Of a stretch of DNA of 64,000 nt, positions 36,445-45,925 are shown piece after piece. The DNA is taken from NCBI RefSeq assembly GCF_008035925.1, contig NZ_CP036264.1:2600443-2664442 (forward strand). Reading direction: 5' to 3'. The stretch comes from Stieleria maiorica. GTDB lineage: Bacteria > Planctomycetota > Planctomycetia > Pirellulales > Pirellulaceae. Position numbers and translations under genes: made by a program. Every line of letters starts with the position of its first letter. Position 1 is the first letter of the stretch. The notes under the pieces are model-generated. The model was not told the origin of the DNA. It made no database searches and was given only the letters and a program-made list of their open reading frames with translations.

Positions 36445-38724
36445 GCTTCAATGAGGCCGCGCTCAATTGAGCGCGGAAAGCAAAACCCCGTTTGAACGGC
36501 TGACCGACGAACTGACGCTTCAATGAGGCCGCGCTCAATTGAGCGCGGAAAGGAGGACGGCGGTGAAGACACCGGCTCGCAGCCATCGGCTTCAATGAGG
36601 CCGCGCTCAATTGAGCGCGGAAAGTTTTCTGGTCGCCCAATGGCGCCGAAGGTCTGTTTGCTTCAATGAGGCCGCGCTCAATTGAGCGAGGAAAGATGCG
36701 CGAGCGTGCCGAAGTGTTGGCGGACGAATTGGCTTCAATGAGGCCGCGCTCAATTGAGCGCGGAAAGTGGCGGAGTTTCTGGCGAATCCGCAGAAACGCG
36801 GAAGCTTCAATGAGGCCGCGCTCAATTGAGCGCGGAAAGGCCTTCGTCGACGACCGTTGCGCCATCCACCAACGCGCTTCAATGAGGCCGCGCTCAATTG
36901 AGCGCGGAAAGTGGTGATAGTGGGAAAGCGTAGAACCGAGAGGGCGCGCTTCAATGAGGCCGCGCTCAATTGAGCGCGGAAAGCGTGGCTATGTGAAATC
37001 GACGATCGCGGAGAATTCTTGCTTCAATGAGGCCGCGCTCAATTGAGCGCGGAAAGCACCGACGGAGCATGACTTTTCGTCGAGCATGGCGACGCTTCAA
37101 TGAGGCCGCGCTCAATTGAGCGCGGAAAGCCGGGGAACTGCCGCTGGGCGACGCCGGTGCAGCAGGGCTTCAATGAGGCCGCGCTCAATTGAGCGCGGAA
37201 AGCAGCGAGTGACGTCGTGTCGCCTACGAGATATGATGAGGCTTCAATGAGGCCGCGCTCAATTGAGCGCGGAAAGTTGTCCGCGGCTTCGGATCCCAGA
37301 CCTTTACGTCGGGCTTCAATGAGGCCGCGCTCAATTGAGCGCGGAAAGATTGGGTAAGGGGAAGGTGTGGAGATCGAGAACAGGCTTCAATGAGGCCGCG
37401 CTCAATTGAGCGCGGAAAGCGAACGTGAACCGTGCCCAACCTGTGATAGAGTTCTCGCTTCAATGAGGCCGCGCTCAATTGAGCGCGGAAAGATCGGGGT
37501 CGCTGTCCGACTTGTCTACCCGTAGTTGGCTTCAATGAGGCCGCGCTCAATTGAGCGCGGAAAGGCCCAAGAAAGCCGCCCGCAAGAAAGCCACCAAGAG
37601 CTTCAATGAGGCCGCGCTCAATTGAGCGCGGAAAGTGGCCAGATCGCGGCCCTGGAGGCGGCACTGACGAGCTTCAATGAGGCCGCGCTCAATTGAGCGC
37701 GGAAAGCTCTCGCAAGATTTCCTGCCGCATTTCGTTGATTTCGCTTCAATGAGGCCGCGCTCAATTGAGCGCGGAAAGTCATTATCGCGTTTGCCATTGC
37801 ATCACCTCCCGAATGCTTCAATGAGGCCGCGCTCAATTGAGCGCGGAAAGTACCAATTCGACCACCTGCGATTATTCGCAATCCTCAGCTTCAATGAGGC
37901 CGCGCTCAATTGAGCGCGGAAAGACCGCTGTGGGCTGTTTCCGCTACAACGGGACTCGGCTTCAATGAGGCCGCGCTCAATTGAGCGCGGAAAGTTGCAG
38001 TTCCACACCGGGCAGCTGCTTGGTGCGGGCGCTTCAATGAGGCCGCGCTCAATTGAGCGCGGAAAGCGGGTAGGTAACCGCCTGCCCTGTTTCCGTTCAC
38101 CTTGCTTCAATGAGGCCGCGCTCAATTGAGCGCGGAAAGATCACCTTGTACGGCCAAGGGTTGGCGGCGTTGTGCAGGCTTCAATGAGGCCGCGCTCAAT
38201 TGAGCGCGGAAAGTGACACAGGCCGCCCTATCCCGTGCGTCCGGCGTCAGGCTTCAATGAGGCCGCGCTCAATTGAGCGCGGAAAGACGTGCTTGCCAAC
38301 CTTTGACTCTGCTGCATTCATGCGCTTCAATGAGGCCGCGCTCAATTGAGCGCGGAAAGTGGATCGGCGAACAATGCCGCGCCGCCCTCCCGCCGAGCTT
38401 CAATGAGGCCGCGCTCAATTGAGCGCGGAAAGTGACGGCGACCAGTACCCCGAGTGGCCAATGGGAAAGCTTCAATGAGGCCGCGCTCAATTGAGCGCGG
38501 AAAGAATTCGACCGCGAAGCTTTCAGCACCTTGGGCCTGCACGCTTCAATGAGGCCGCGCTCAATTGAGCGCGGAAAGTCAGCGGCTGGCGTGACGCGAT
38601 CGTCGAAGTGATCTTCGCTTCAATGAGGCCGCGCTCAATTGAGCGCGGAAAGCCAAAGGTGGGGACTCGCAGGAACTCATGTAGTTTTGCTTCAATGAGG
38701 CCGCGCTCAATTGAGCGCGGAAAG
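36445..38724 (-). CRISPR. Main CRISPR array, 32 repeats of 36 bp, subtype I-G
   Basis: I count 32 repeats and 31 spacers of about 35-38 bases; first repeat 36445-36480, last 38689-38724. The repeat contains a perfect 20-base palindrome, CCGCGCTCAATTGAGCGCGG, flanked by GCTTCAATGAGG and AAAG. Read on the minus strand it ends in ATTGAAGC, like the 3' handle of many type I repeats, so transcription is probably leftward from the cas-side leader. All repeats are identical except the fourth (36660), which has GAGCGAGG. The uniform repeats near the cas genes and the decayed ones at 32.7 kb agree with this polarity. Confidence 0.97.
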
Positions 38725-38933
38725 GCCCGGGCCGGCGGCCTCGGCATTTTAACGGATTTTGATGGCGCGTTTCGAGCGGTTGGTGCCATGATGGGGTTCG
38801 ATCGTGGGAAAATGACATCGTGGGGGCCGTTTGAAACCGTGATTTGCCGGACTGCGAGAGGTTGCCGGTGATTCGTCACCGCCGAACCGCTCGCACCCGC
38901 GTCTTGCCACGATTCCGAGCCTGAGGGATCCAA
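38725..38933 (-). promoter_or_regulatory. Probable CRISPR leader
   Basis: 209 bases between the cas-proximal repeat and the stop of cas4-cas1, without any gene. By polarity of the array this is where the leader and its promoter should be. A promoter could not be named with confidence. Confidence 0.5.
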
Positions 38934-40847
38934 CTATCGCGTCACGAAGACTGGATAGTCGTCGATCTCGCCGCTGAGCAGGCGGGCGAGCAACCGAGTT
39001 TGAATCTCCAGTAGCCGACGGTAGCTTACCCGATATCCAAACAATGGGTGAGTCACCGTGGCATCCATTCGCTTCTCGTAGGCCATCAAGAAATGCTTTC
39101 GGCCGGTACCGGTCAGCACAACCGATTGGCCCGCCACAAGGAAATGCTCTGGCGTGACCATCCGATTGTTGATCGCCGATAACACCGCCGACTCCGCAAT
39201 CAGCGGGCGGAACGGTTCCATCAAGTCGAGCGCCAGTGCCGGCTTGCCCGGTTTGATTTGGTGGTAGAAACCCAAATAGGGATCCAGCCCCACTTTCGTT
39301 GCCGCCACCAAGCAGTCTTTGGTCAAAAGTGCGTATGCGAACGACAATAGCGCGTTGACCGGGTCGCGAGGCGGACGGCGATTGCGGCCGCGAAAGTCGA
39401 AGGCCGGGCGTTTCTCCGAAAGCGCCGCCCCGGGGGACGTCTCCACATCACAGTCGACCTTCAACATCCCGGAGAAATCGCCGAAGTACAATCGTGCCGC
39501 GTTGCCTTCGATCCCCAGCAGTGACGCCAGCGAATCCGATCGCGTCGCGTGATCGGCAGATCGTTTCAATTCGCGCAACGTAATCGACGAAGGCTGGCGA
39601 TGATTCCGCATCAGCAATGTGCGGTGGTTGCGGATCTTGCCACGCACCAGCTCCCTAGCCAGTCGTAAGCAGAATTGGGTATCGTCGGCGCGTCGAAATT
39701 GTTCGCGGCGTACCAGAATGTTCTTAACGCCCAGACCGCCGGCGACGCCGTAGAAGTATCCTTTTTGCGTAAAGTAAGCGACCGGGATTTCCATCCGCAG
39801 CATCGTCTGCATCGCTTGCGTGGAAAGTTGGACGTTGCCCAACAAGTTGACTTGGTTGACTTCGTTCAAACGGATCTCCTGCAGCAGCTTGCCGTCGGCT
39901 TTAGCCTGCAAGATGTCGCCTTTCTTGCCGACCCACAGTCCTTGGGTGCTCAAATAGATCGGCCGCCGCTCGTCGCGGGCGGTGACGATCGCACGGACTT
40001 CGCGATCAGGCTCTAGTTCGCTGAGCCGGCGGTTTTCGACCAGCCGAGCCGTTTCGTCGGGCAAGCAGATTTTCGCCAGCGAACATTTTGGGCATTTTGG
40101 ACTGTCGACCAGCGGCGGCGGGATCGTCGCAGAGTCATAGACCGCTCGCGCTCCATTGATGGCCTGTTCGGCCTGCCGAATTAAGGCGTCATCCAGAGGG
40201 ACGTCGACGCGCTGTCGCGTTTCATCGAAGTACAGCATGCCGCTGTCGCATTGATACCCGTTGTCGCGAAGCACCATCGCTTGCAAGGCGATTTGCACAC
40301 GTTCCGGCGGCCAAGCTCCAGCGGTACCGTCTGCTTCACGTCGAGGTCGGCCGCGTTTGTAGTCGATCGGGGTGACATGTTGCCCGTTCGCTTCGGCCAA
40401 ATCAAGCTTCGCGATCACGCCGAGGGAATCACTGCTGAGTGTAATGCTGCGAGCGTGAACGGACGATCGAGTTTTCTCTTCGTTATCCTCTCGGGGGTCG
40501 GCCGCGTCGACATCATCATCAGCGGTATCGGCATCGGCAAACAACGTTGCCGCTTGCACGTGCTTCATTTTTCCGCGACGTTTTGGCGGTTCTGGTGGCA
40601 TATCGATTTCCGCCGGTTCCAGGTCGGCTTCGGGGAAGACCTCCGGTGCATCAAGCCGTCCGTTACCGCTGTCGACACGTCGATGTACGATGCGGCCTTG
40701 CACTGTTTCGTAGCTGTCGGCAAACTGGCCTTCGACGTGCATCAGGTAAAAGAGCCGTGGACAGTAGACGTATTCGTTGATCATCCGGGCCGGCAGGTAG
40801 TCGACCGAAGGCTGCTCAGTGTCGTTCGAGTCAAGAGGCTGGATCAT
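38934..40847 (-). CDS. cas4-cas1: Cas4-Cas1 fusion, spacer acquisition
   Basis: 637 residues. The N-terminal 290 or so are Cas4: MINEYVYCPRLFYLMHVEG with the first iron-sulfur Cys, an acidic insert (about 105-125), the nuclease motif VTPIDYKRGRP and QIALQAMVLRDNG, and the C-terminal cluster SPKCPKCSLAKICLP. Cas1 follows from about 297 (PIYLSTQGLWVGKKGDIL), with the metal ligands in GIEGNAARLYF (Glu about 447), GFYHQIKPGKPALALDLME (His, then Asp). Cas4 sets PAM and spacer length while Cas1 with Cas2 integrates spacers. Fusion of the two is characteristic of subtype I-G and a few others. Last gene of the leftward cas operon. Confidence 0.95.
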   Translation of the reverse strand: MIQPLDSNDTEQPSVDYLPARMINEYVYCPRLFYLMHVEGQFADSYETVQGRIVHRRVDSGNGRLDAPEVFPEADLEPAEIDMPPEPPKRRGKMKHVQAATLFADADTADDDVDAADPREDNEEKTRSSVHARSITLSSDSLGVIAKLDLAEANGQHVTPIDYKRGRPRREADGTAGAWPPERVQIALQAMVLRDNGYQCDSGMLYFDETRQRVDVPLDDALIRQAEQAINGARAVYDSATIPPPLVDSPKCPKCSLAKICLPDETARLVENRRLSELEPDREVRAIVTARDERRPIYLSTQGLWVGKKGDILQAKADGKLLQEIRLNEVNQVNLLGNVQLSTQAMQTMLRMEIPVAYFTQKGYFYGVAGGLGVKNILVRREQFRRADDTQFCLRLARELVRGKIRNHRTLLMRNHRQPSSITLRELKRSADHATRSDSLASLLGIEGNAARLYFGDFSGMLKVDCDVETSPGAALSEKRPAFDFRGRNRRPPRDPVNALLSFAYALLTKDCLVAATKVGLDPYLGFYHQIKPGKPALALDLMEPFRPLIAESAVLSAINNRMVTPEHFLVAGQSVVLTGTGRKHFLMAYEKRMDATVTHPLFGYRVSYRRLLEIQTRLLARLLSGEIDDYPVFVTR

Positions 40848-40889
40848 GGTTTGTTGAGTTGCTAGTTGCGAGCGGCCAGTTGTAGTGAC

Positions 40890-41180
40890 TTACACAACAA
40901 TGCATGGGGCGGCCATGTCGCTGTAGGGTTTGCCGATGGCTTGGACCAAATCATCGGATCGATTTTCGACGCTGCCCAGGTCGACGACCAAGACTTGGTC
41001 TTCGCCGTGATGGATGATCTCGGCGAGTTCGGCTTTGCAGTGGATCAAATCCGTCGGCGTCAGATGGCACTCAAAGACGCTGTACTGAAGATGGTCGCCC
41101 CAGTTCTTCAAGCATTTGAAGGTCTGGCGAAGCCGCTTGGGCTCACAGACGTCATAGGTGATCAGGTAGATACGTCGCAC
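40890..41180 (-). CDS. cas2: Cas2
   Basis: 96 residues from the GTG at 41180: VRRIYLITYDVCEPKRLRQT with the conserved first-strand Asp, then WGDHLQYSVFECHLTP and QVLVVDLGSVE. The typical Cas2 ferredoxin fold length is 90-100, so the longer frame to 41336 is not used. Cas2 bridges two Cas1 dimers during integration. It lies 42 bases before cas4-cas1. Confidence 0.92.
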   Translation of the reverse strand: MRRIYLITYDVCEPKRLRQTFKCLKNWGDHLQYSVFECHLTPTDLIHCKAELAEIIHHGEDQVLVVDLGSVENRSDDLVQAIGKPYSDMAAPCIVV

Positions 41181-41534
41181 GGCGAATGAACTCGGCGGGC
41201 CGTCGCGAAGGGCCAAGAGTCCCTGGCCGACCTGCACCAGGGTAGTTGGAGAAAATCGGCACGCCAGCATCGCGACAGCGCGGTAAGCCAAATATTTTCC
41301 ACAGCGCCGACAGGTATACACTCGCATTAAACGCACGCCACCTATCGACCCTCCATGCCTTCGTTTAAGTCGACAGGTCTGGCCCCGTGCCCAGCGCCCG
41401 GCTCGCGGTCACCCGCGACGACCGCGAACGGGCGTGGGATCGAAAGGATTCAACAACCGAATTGAGAAAGAACGGGGGCCGGCTCGCGGCGTTGGCTCAG
41501 TCCGACGACGGATATATCGTTTTAATGAGATGTT
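41181..41534. other. Gap within cas operon
   Basis: 354 bases between cas3 and cas2 with no gene recognised; a long gap for a cas operon, so cas2 and cas4-cas1 may have their own promoter. Confidence 0.4.
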
Positions 41535-44500
41535 CTATCGCAAGGCAACGGAAGGAGCAAAATTGAAGAACTTGTCGTTGACCTTCCGTTCGGCTTGGTA
41601 AATCGCTTCGATGCCGCAGCGATCGACAAACGATGCCGTGGCGTCGTGGTGGGACGTTGAGTTCAATGCGGTTGAAATACGACGAAGGTCGATTTGCAAC
41701 AGACTGCCCACGACACCCAAGGTGATCGGATAACGCCACATTGGCCAGTACCAGTGTGTCCCCTTGCGACGGATTCGATGAAACCCGGTCGTCATCAATT
41801 CGTGTCGCACGACCGCCGTCGGGAAACACACCAAGGCTTCAAAAGCTAACGCGTTGGCACCGCGTACCGTTTGAATCGGGTCACTCGATGGATTGAGCCA
41901 CCGCATAGCGTACGGGCGATCTTCAGCAGCGTCGAATCGCAACGACAATCCGCGTCCAAGATCTGTATAGGACCACGTTTCGAACAAAGCTTCGCGCAAG
42001 TGACTTGATTCGGTTTGCTCGCGAATCGCCCTGGCGATCTCAAACATCCGCTGGTGCCCCGAACCTCGGGTCAAATAAAGATGCGAGTAGTCGATTTCGC
42101 GTACTTTGCTGCTTCGTCGCTGAGACGCCTCGCTGCCGATCGCGGATACCCAATCACATTCAAAGGAGTCGACGTCCGGTGAGGCAATGAAGTGTCGGCG
42201 GGTAGCTTCGGCAACCAGTCGCATCCAAGCCGGATTCGGATTGACTTTGCCAGACCCTTTGGGCCATTCCGATTGACCCTTTTGATAGCCACTATCGAGC
42301 CAGCGTCGCGGTCCGGTGAAGGTTTCGTCGAGAACTTGCTCCAAAGCATCGATGATCCAATCTTCGGTGGCTTGTTGGGCTGGCAGCCATAAGCTTGGTC
42401 GATAGGCCGCATCGCGGACCGACCAACTCATCCGAGGCTGATCGATTCCCGATTTTCGGCAAGCTTGATTGACCAAAACCAACGCACCCAACGCGGCCAA
42501 ATAGGCCAGGGTGTTGCCGCCGTCGAGTCCCTCGAGCGGGATTTCATGCAACGCCGTGGGATCGTTGGATGATTGGATCGCGTTGGTGGGACGCGATGAC
42601 CCTGGGGCCGTCGAAGTATTGGCATTCATCGCTTCTTCCCGGCTGACTTGTTGATCTGCCAAGCGTGCAATCGTTTCCAGCCAAGCGGATCCCCAATACC
42701 CGAATGATTCCTGTGTCTGCCAAAAGCGATCCGCGATACGAAGATCGCCTGCAAAATCTTCGATGGAAGAGTCAACCGTTGGAACCAATTCCAAACCTTC
42801 GATCGCGTCCTTTGTGACTGCCGGCGGCAGCGGATCGTCGACGGGCGGATACCAGGGACGCGCGTGCCCGTGATGGGCGGCGACCAAGTACAAAGCCAGC
42901 GGATCGGATTCAATCCCGAGCCCTTCAGCGACCAAAACACTCGTTCGTTCGTGGCGGAATCCACGAGGTAAGTTCGCTTGTTCTCGTATCCGCCGACGTA
43001 CGGCTGCCGACTCGTCGATTCGACCGGATTTAGCCAGCGGCTTTCCGCGCAACCATCCGATTCGGCCGGGCAGACCGCTGAGCATCGTTTGGAAGCGCGC
43101 ATCGCCCTTTCCCAGATCATGTAGCCATCCAAAACGGCCCATGGTCGCCTGAAGTTTTTCGGGCAGCCCAACTGCGTTGGCTATAGAGGACGCTCGCTCG
43201 CTGACAGCTGTGGAGTGATCGACTAGCGAAACGGCTCGGTTGCATTCGGGGGTTTCCACCCATTCAATCTCTCGGTGTTCTCCATCGCCGGCCCCGATCG
43301 AATGAGCCTGCGCGGATGTCAATCGTTCTTGTCCCTGAATCAGAAAGCCCGTGTTGCCGTCGCGAATTCGTAACCGATACGTTCCCGGTCCGTCGAGCAT
43401 CACTGGATCGTTTTCGCCGAAAGAGATTTTCCGGAGTAATTGTTGAAAGCTCGCATCGCAGAGGTCGATTCGCTTCGCAATCAGCGCACCAAGCCAATCT
43501 GCGGGTACGCTTCGTTCGTCACCGCGATCGATCTTGGAAAGCCAATCCGGCAAGCTTTTTTCAAACGCTCGCAAAGCGGGCATTAAACGAAGCTGAAACT
43601 TCCAACGTGCCAGCAGTGAGGATTCGTCGGCAACATCGACGCCGATCAGACATTCCACTTGTTGCAGTGATAATTCGTCAGGATCTAATGTGTCGATCGA
43701 TGTTTCGGTAGGCAAAAAACCTAGGTCATTCCATCCTCCGACAGTAGTCGGCAGCACCAGCGTGTCACCGGGTCGCAGGTCACGAGGGTTACGACACGCG
43801 ACCGATTCGTCAGGTCCTCGGTAGATCACACCGACCAAATCTCTCGATGATTCCACTTCGTCATCGTGTTCCATCAGCGAAGCGGTATCTGCCAGATTCT
43901 CATCGACGCCCGACTGCCCGCGCATCCATCTTGTCACTGCCTTGATCGGCATCGTCATGCACTCCGGTGAAGTCGGCGGACACTGGGTGACCGCGGCAAC
44001 TAGATCGCGATCGTCGAGCGTGACAGCTTTGAAGCGTTCCTCGTCTTTTTCACCTTTTGCCGCCGGGCTGGATTCGAGCCGAAACAGATCACTTCGCCAG
44101 CAGACGTTCACGTCGGCCGGCCGGTCAATCATGCCATGTAGAAACAGGCTGACGTCGGGATCGGGATGAACGCCGGGATCAACCGTCGTCTGCACCAACA
44201 TCTTCACATGGGCCGGTAGCAAGATCGCTTGTTCAGCAGTGCCGGCCAGCAACCGCGAGGTCTGCTCGGCATGCCCGTCGGCGGCGTTGCGGTCGATCCA
44301 ATCGGCGAAGTGTCGATCCATCGCTCGGCTACCGAAATCAATTTCGTCGTCGCTGGCAATGGTTTGCAACCAATCGAATGTTCGCGAGAGGCTATCGCCG
44401 TAGACCGGGTCGTTGGCCTGCGACTTCGATCCGGCAATGTCATCCAATTTTGATGAATCAATTTGTTGGTCGGCACGCACCACCACTTCGCCGCGTGAAT

Positions 44501-45845
44501 TGGCCTGTTGGGCCGATCGGTTCAAGCGGCCGAACCGTTGACGAAGCGCATCTAAGCTGGCCGCTTCGCTGATCATCCGTTGGAAGTCCAGATCTGCGCC
44601 GACCTCCAAACATTGCGTGGCGATCACAACGATCGGCTTTTCCCCCGACGCTCCCTCGAGGCAAGGTTCCAAACGTAGACGCAAACGTTCGGCAATTCGG
44701 TCTCGGTCGTGCGGTCGCATCCGCCCGATCATCAGTTCAACGTCGGCGTCGACTGACTGCTTTCCCGATCGAAGTTGTTGGAATAGGTCAATCGCCGTCT
44801 TAACGCGATTGACGACCACTGCCACCGAATTCGCTTGATCGGTCAGATGGTTGCGAACCCGCTTGTCGAGATCCTTCACCAGCCCATCGCTCCAGCGTTT
44901 TCCCTTCGCCTTTTCCGCGACGGAGACGCTGATCGGTTTGGCAACTTCATATCGCTTCACGGCCGGCGAGGTCGGATTTGCTTGGCGTTCGGCCTCCAAG
45001 TCGAATTCGATACGCTCCAGCTTGCGGGAAGGCGGGATCGTTGGTGGTTCGTCCAAAACGTTGGCACTCATGCTCGGTTGCGGCGCCATCGTGGCCGACA
45101 ATTCGACGACTTTCAGCGGTCGGGTGATCGGGGCGGGGCAACGCAATTGTTCGCGGCGCTGGTACTCGGCAACTGAGCGGGCGCATTCGGCAAACGCGCG
45201 ACTGATGTGGGCTTCATCGATCACGATCAGGCTGTCGCTACCGATCAAACCGGCTTGCAACGATCGCGCCGCCGGGCTGATCCCGTAGCCGCGAAACAAC
45301 AATCGTGATCCGACTTGATCGACCGTGGCGCTGACGATCGTCGGTTGAGTTGCCGAACCGGCCCACGCGTTGGTGCGATAAAATCCGCCCCGCAACATAT
45401 GGGTTGCAACGATGCTCTCACCGGGTTGGCCGATTCGGCCGTCCCGCATCGACAGCGATTGCAAGCGAACTGCTACGTTTCGCACGACTGGCTCGGAATG
45501 ATCCGGGTTGATTTCGGAGGCCAACTGGCCGGCCAATCGTGCCGCAGCGTCGACGACAATCCGACGATCGACAACGAAAAAGATGCGCGTTGCGGTCGTC
45601 CGCTGGAGGTGTTCGCGATCAGATTGCAATGCCAGCGAAAACAAGGCGATGTCCAGCACGGACGTTTTGCCGCTGCCTGTGGGAAACGCCAATTGATCGG
45701 GCCATCCCGTTTGATCGATCGTCTCGACGAGCTGACGTTGCCAGCGGTATGGCGAATAGCCGTGAATCGCCTGAAAGAAGTCGGTAAAGTCGTCAGGTGT
45801 CAGTGGATCAAAATTCATCGTGTTCAAACTTGCACTCTCAAACAT
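41535..45845 (-). CDS. cas3: Cas3 helicase-nuclease with HD domain and C-terminal extension
   Basis: 1436 residues. Helicase first: Q-motif region HGYSPYRWQRQLV, Walker A FPTGSGKTS (about 57-62), DEAH in LIVIDEAHISRAF (about 210), SAT motif VELSATMAPQP, and TQCLEVGADLDFQ. The HD nuclease follows (FGWLHDLGKGDARFQ, about 908), the domain order of subtype I-G. From about 1100 an extra region of some 330 residues starts IPLEGLDGGNTLAYLAALGA and includes LYLTRGSGHQRMFEIARAIR and PYAMRWLNPSSDPIQTVRGA, known as the Cas3 extension of this subtype. No separate Csx17/Cas8-like gene is present, so this extension may act as the large subunit. ATG 45818 is a possible alternative start. Confidence 0.93.
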   Translation of the reverse strand: MFESASLNTMNFDPLTPDDFTDFFQAIHGYSPYRWQRQLVETIDQTGWPDQLAFPTGSGKTSVLDIALFSLALQSDREHLQRTTATRIFFVVDRRIVVDAAARLAGQLASEINPDHSEPVVRNVAVRLQSLSMRDGRIGQPGESIVATHMLRGGFYRTNAWAGSATQPTIVSATVDQVGSRLLFRGYGISPAARSLQAGLIGSDSLIVIDEAHISRAFAECARSVAEYQRREQLRCPAPITRPLKVVELSATMAPQPSMSANVLDEPPTIPPSRKLERIEFDLEAERQANPTSPAVKRYEVAKPISVSVAEKAKGKRWSDGLVKDLDKRVRNHLTDQANSVAVVVNRVKTAIDLFQQLRSGKQSVDADVELMIGRMRPHDRDRIAERLRLRLEPCLEGASGEKPIVVIATQCLEVGADLDFQRMISEAASLDALRQRFGRLNRSAQQANSRGEVVVRADQQIDSSKLDDIAGSKSQANDPVYGDSLSRTFDWLQTIASDDEIDFGSRAMDRHFADWIDRNAADGHAEQTSRLLAGTAEQAILLPAHVKMLVQTTVDPGVHPDPDVSLFLHGMIDRPADVNVCWRSDLFRLESSPAAKGEKDEERFKAVTLDDRDLVAAVTQCPPTSPECMTMPIKAVTRWMRGQSGVDENLADTASLMEHDDEVESSRDLVGVIYRGPDESVACRNPRDLRPGDTLVLPTTVGGWNDLGFLPTETSIDTLDPDELSLQQVECLIGVDVADESSLLARWKFQLRLMPALRAFEKSLPDWLSKIDRGDERSVPADWLGALIAKRIDLCDASFQQLLRKISFGENDPVMLDGPGTYRLRIRDGNTGFLIQGQERLTSAQAHSIGAGDGEHREIEWVETPECNRAVSLVDHSTAVSERASSIANAVGLPEKLQATMGRFGWLHDLGKGDARFQTMLSGLPGRIGWLRGKPLAKSGRIDESAAVRRRIREQANLPRGFRHERTSVLVAEGLGIESDPLALYLVAAHHGHARPWYPPVDDPLPPAVTKDAIEGLELVPTVDSSIEDFAGDLRIADRFWQTQESFGYWGSAWLETIARLADQQVSREEAMNANTSTAPGSSRPTNAIQSSNDPTALHEIPLEGLDGGNTLAYLAALGALVLVNQACRKSGIDQPRMSWSVRDAAYRPSLWLPAQQATEDWIIDALEQVLDETFTGPRRWLDSGYQKGQSEWPKGSGKVNPNPAWMRLVAEATRRHFIASPDVDSFECDWVSAIGSEASQRRSSKVREIDYSHLYLTRGSGHQRMFEIARAIREQTESSHLREALFETWSYTDLGRGLSLRFDAAEDRPYAMRWLNPSSDPIQTVRGANALAFEALVCFPTAVVRHELMTTGFHRIRRKGTHWYWPMWRYPITLGVVGSLLQIDLRRISTALNSTSHHDATASFVDRCGIEAIYQAERKVNDKFFNFAPSVALR

Positions 45846-45865
45846 TCCTGATTCAAACTTCGTAA

Positions 45866-45908
45866 GCCCCTCACCCCCGGCCCCGCTCCCCGAAGCGGGG
45901 CGAGGGGA
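45866..45908. repeat. Stem-loop between csb2 and cas3
   Basis: Inner stem CCCCGCT/AGCGGGG (45881-45900) and outer stem CCCCTC/GAGGGG form a long GC-rich hairpin in the 80-base gap. No T-run, so it looks like a dispersed REP-like element. Confidence 0.5.
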
Positions 45909-45925
45909 GCCAGATTATCTATTCG

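Noticed and set aside
36302-38933. Several long open frames running through the CRISPR array
   Set aside because: They are translations of the repeat (recurring RAQLSAASLK or RPRSIERGK) plus spacers and have no coding meaning.
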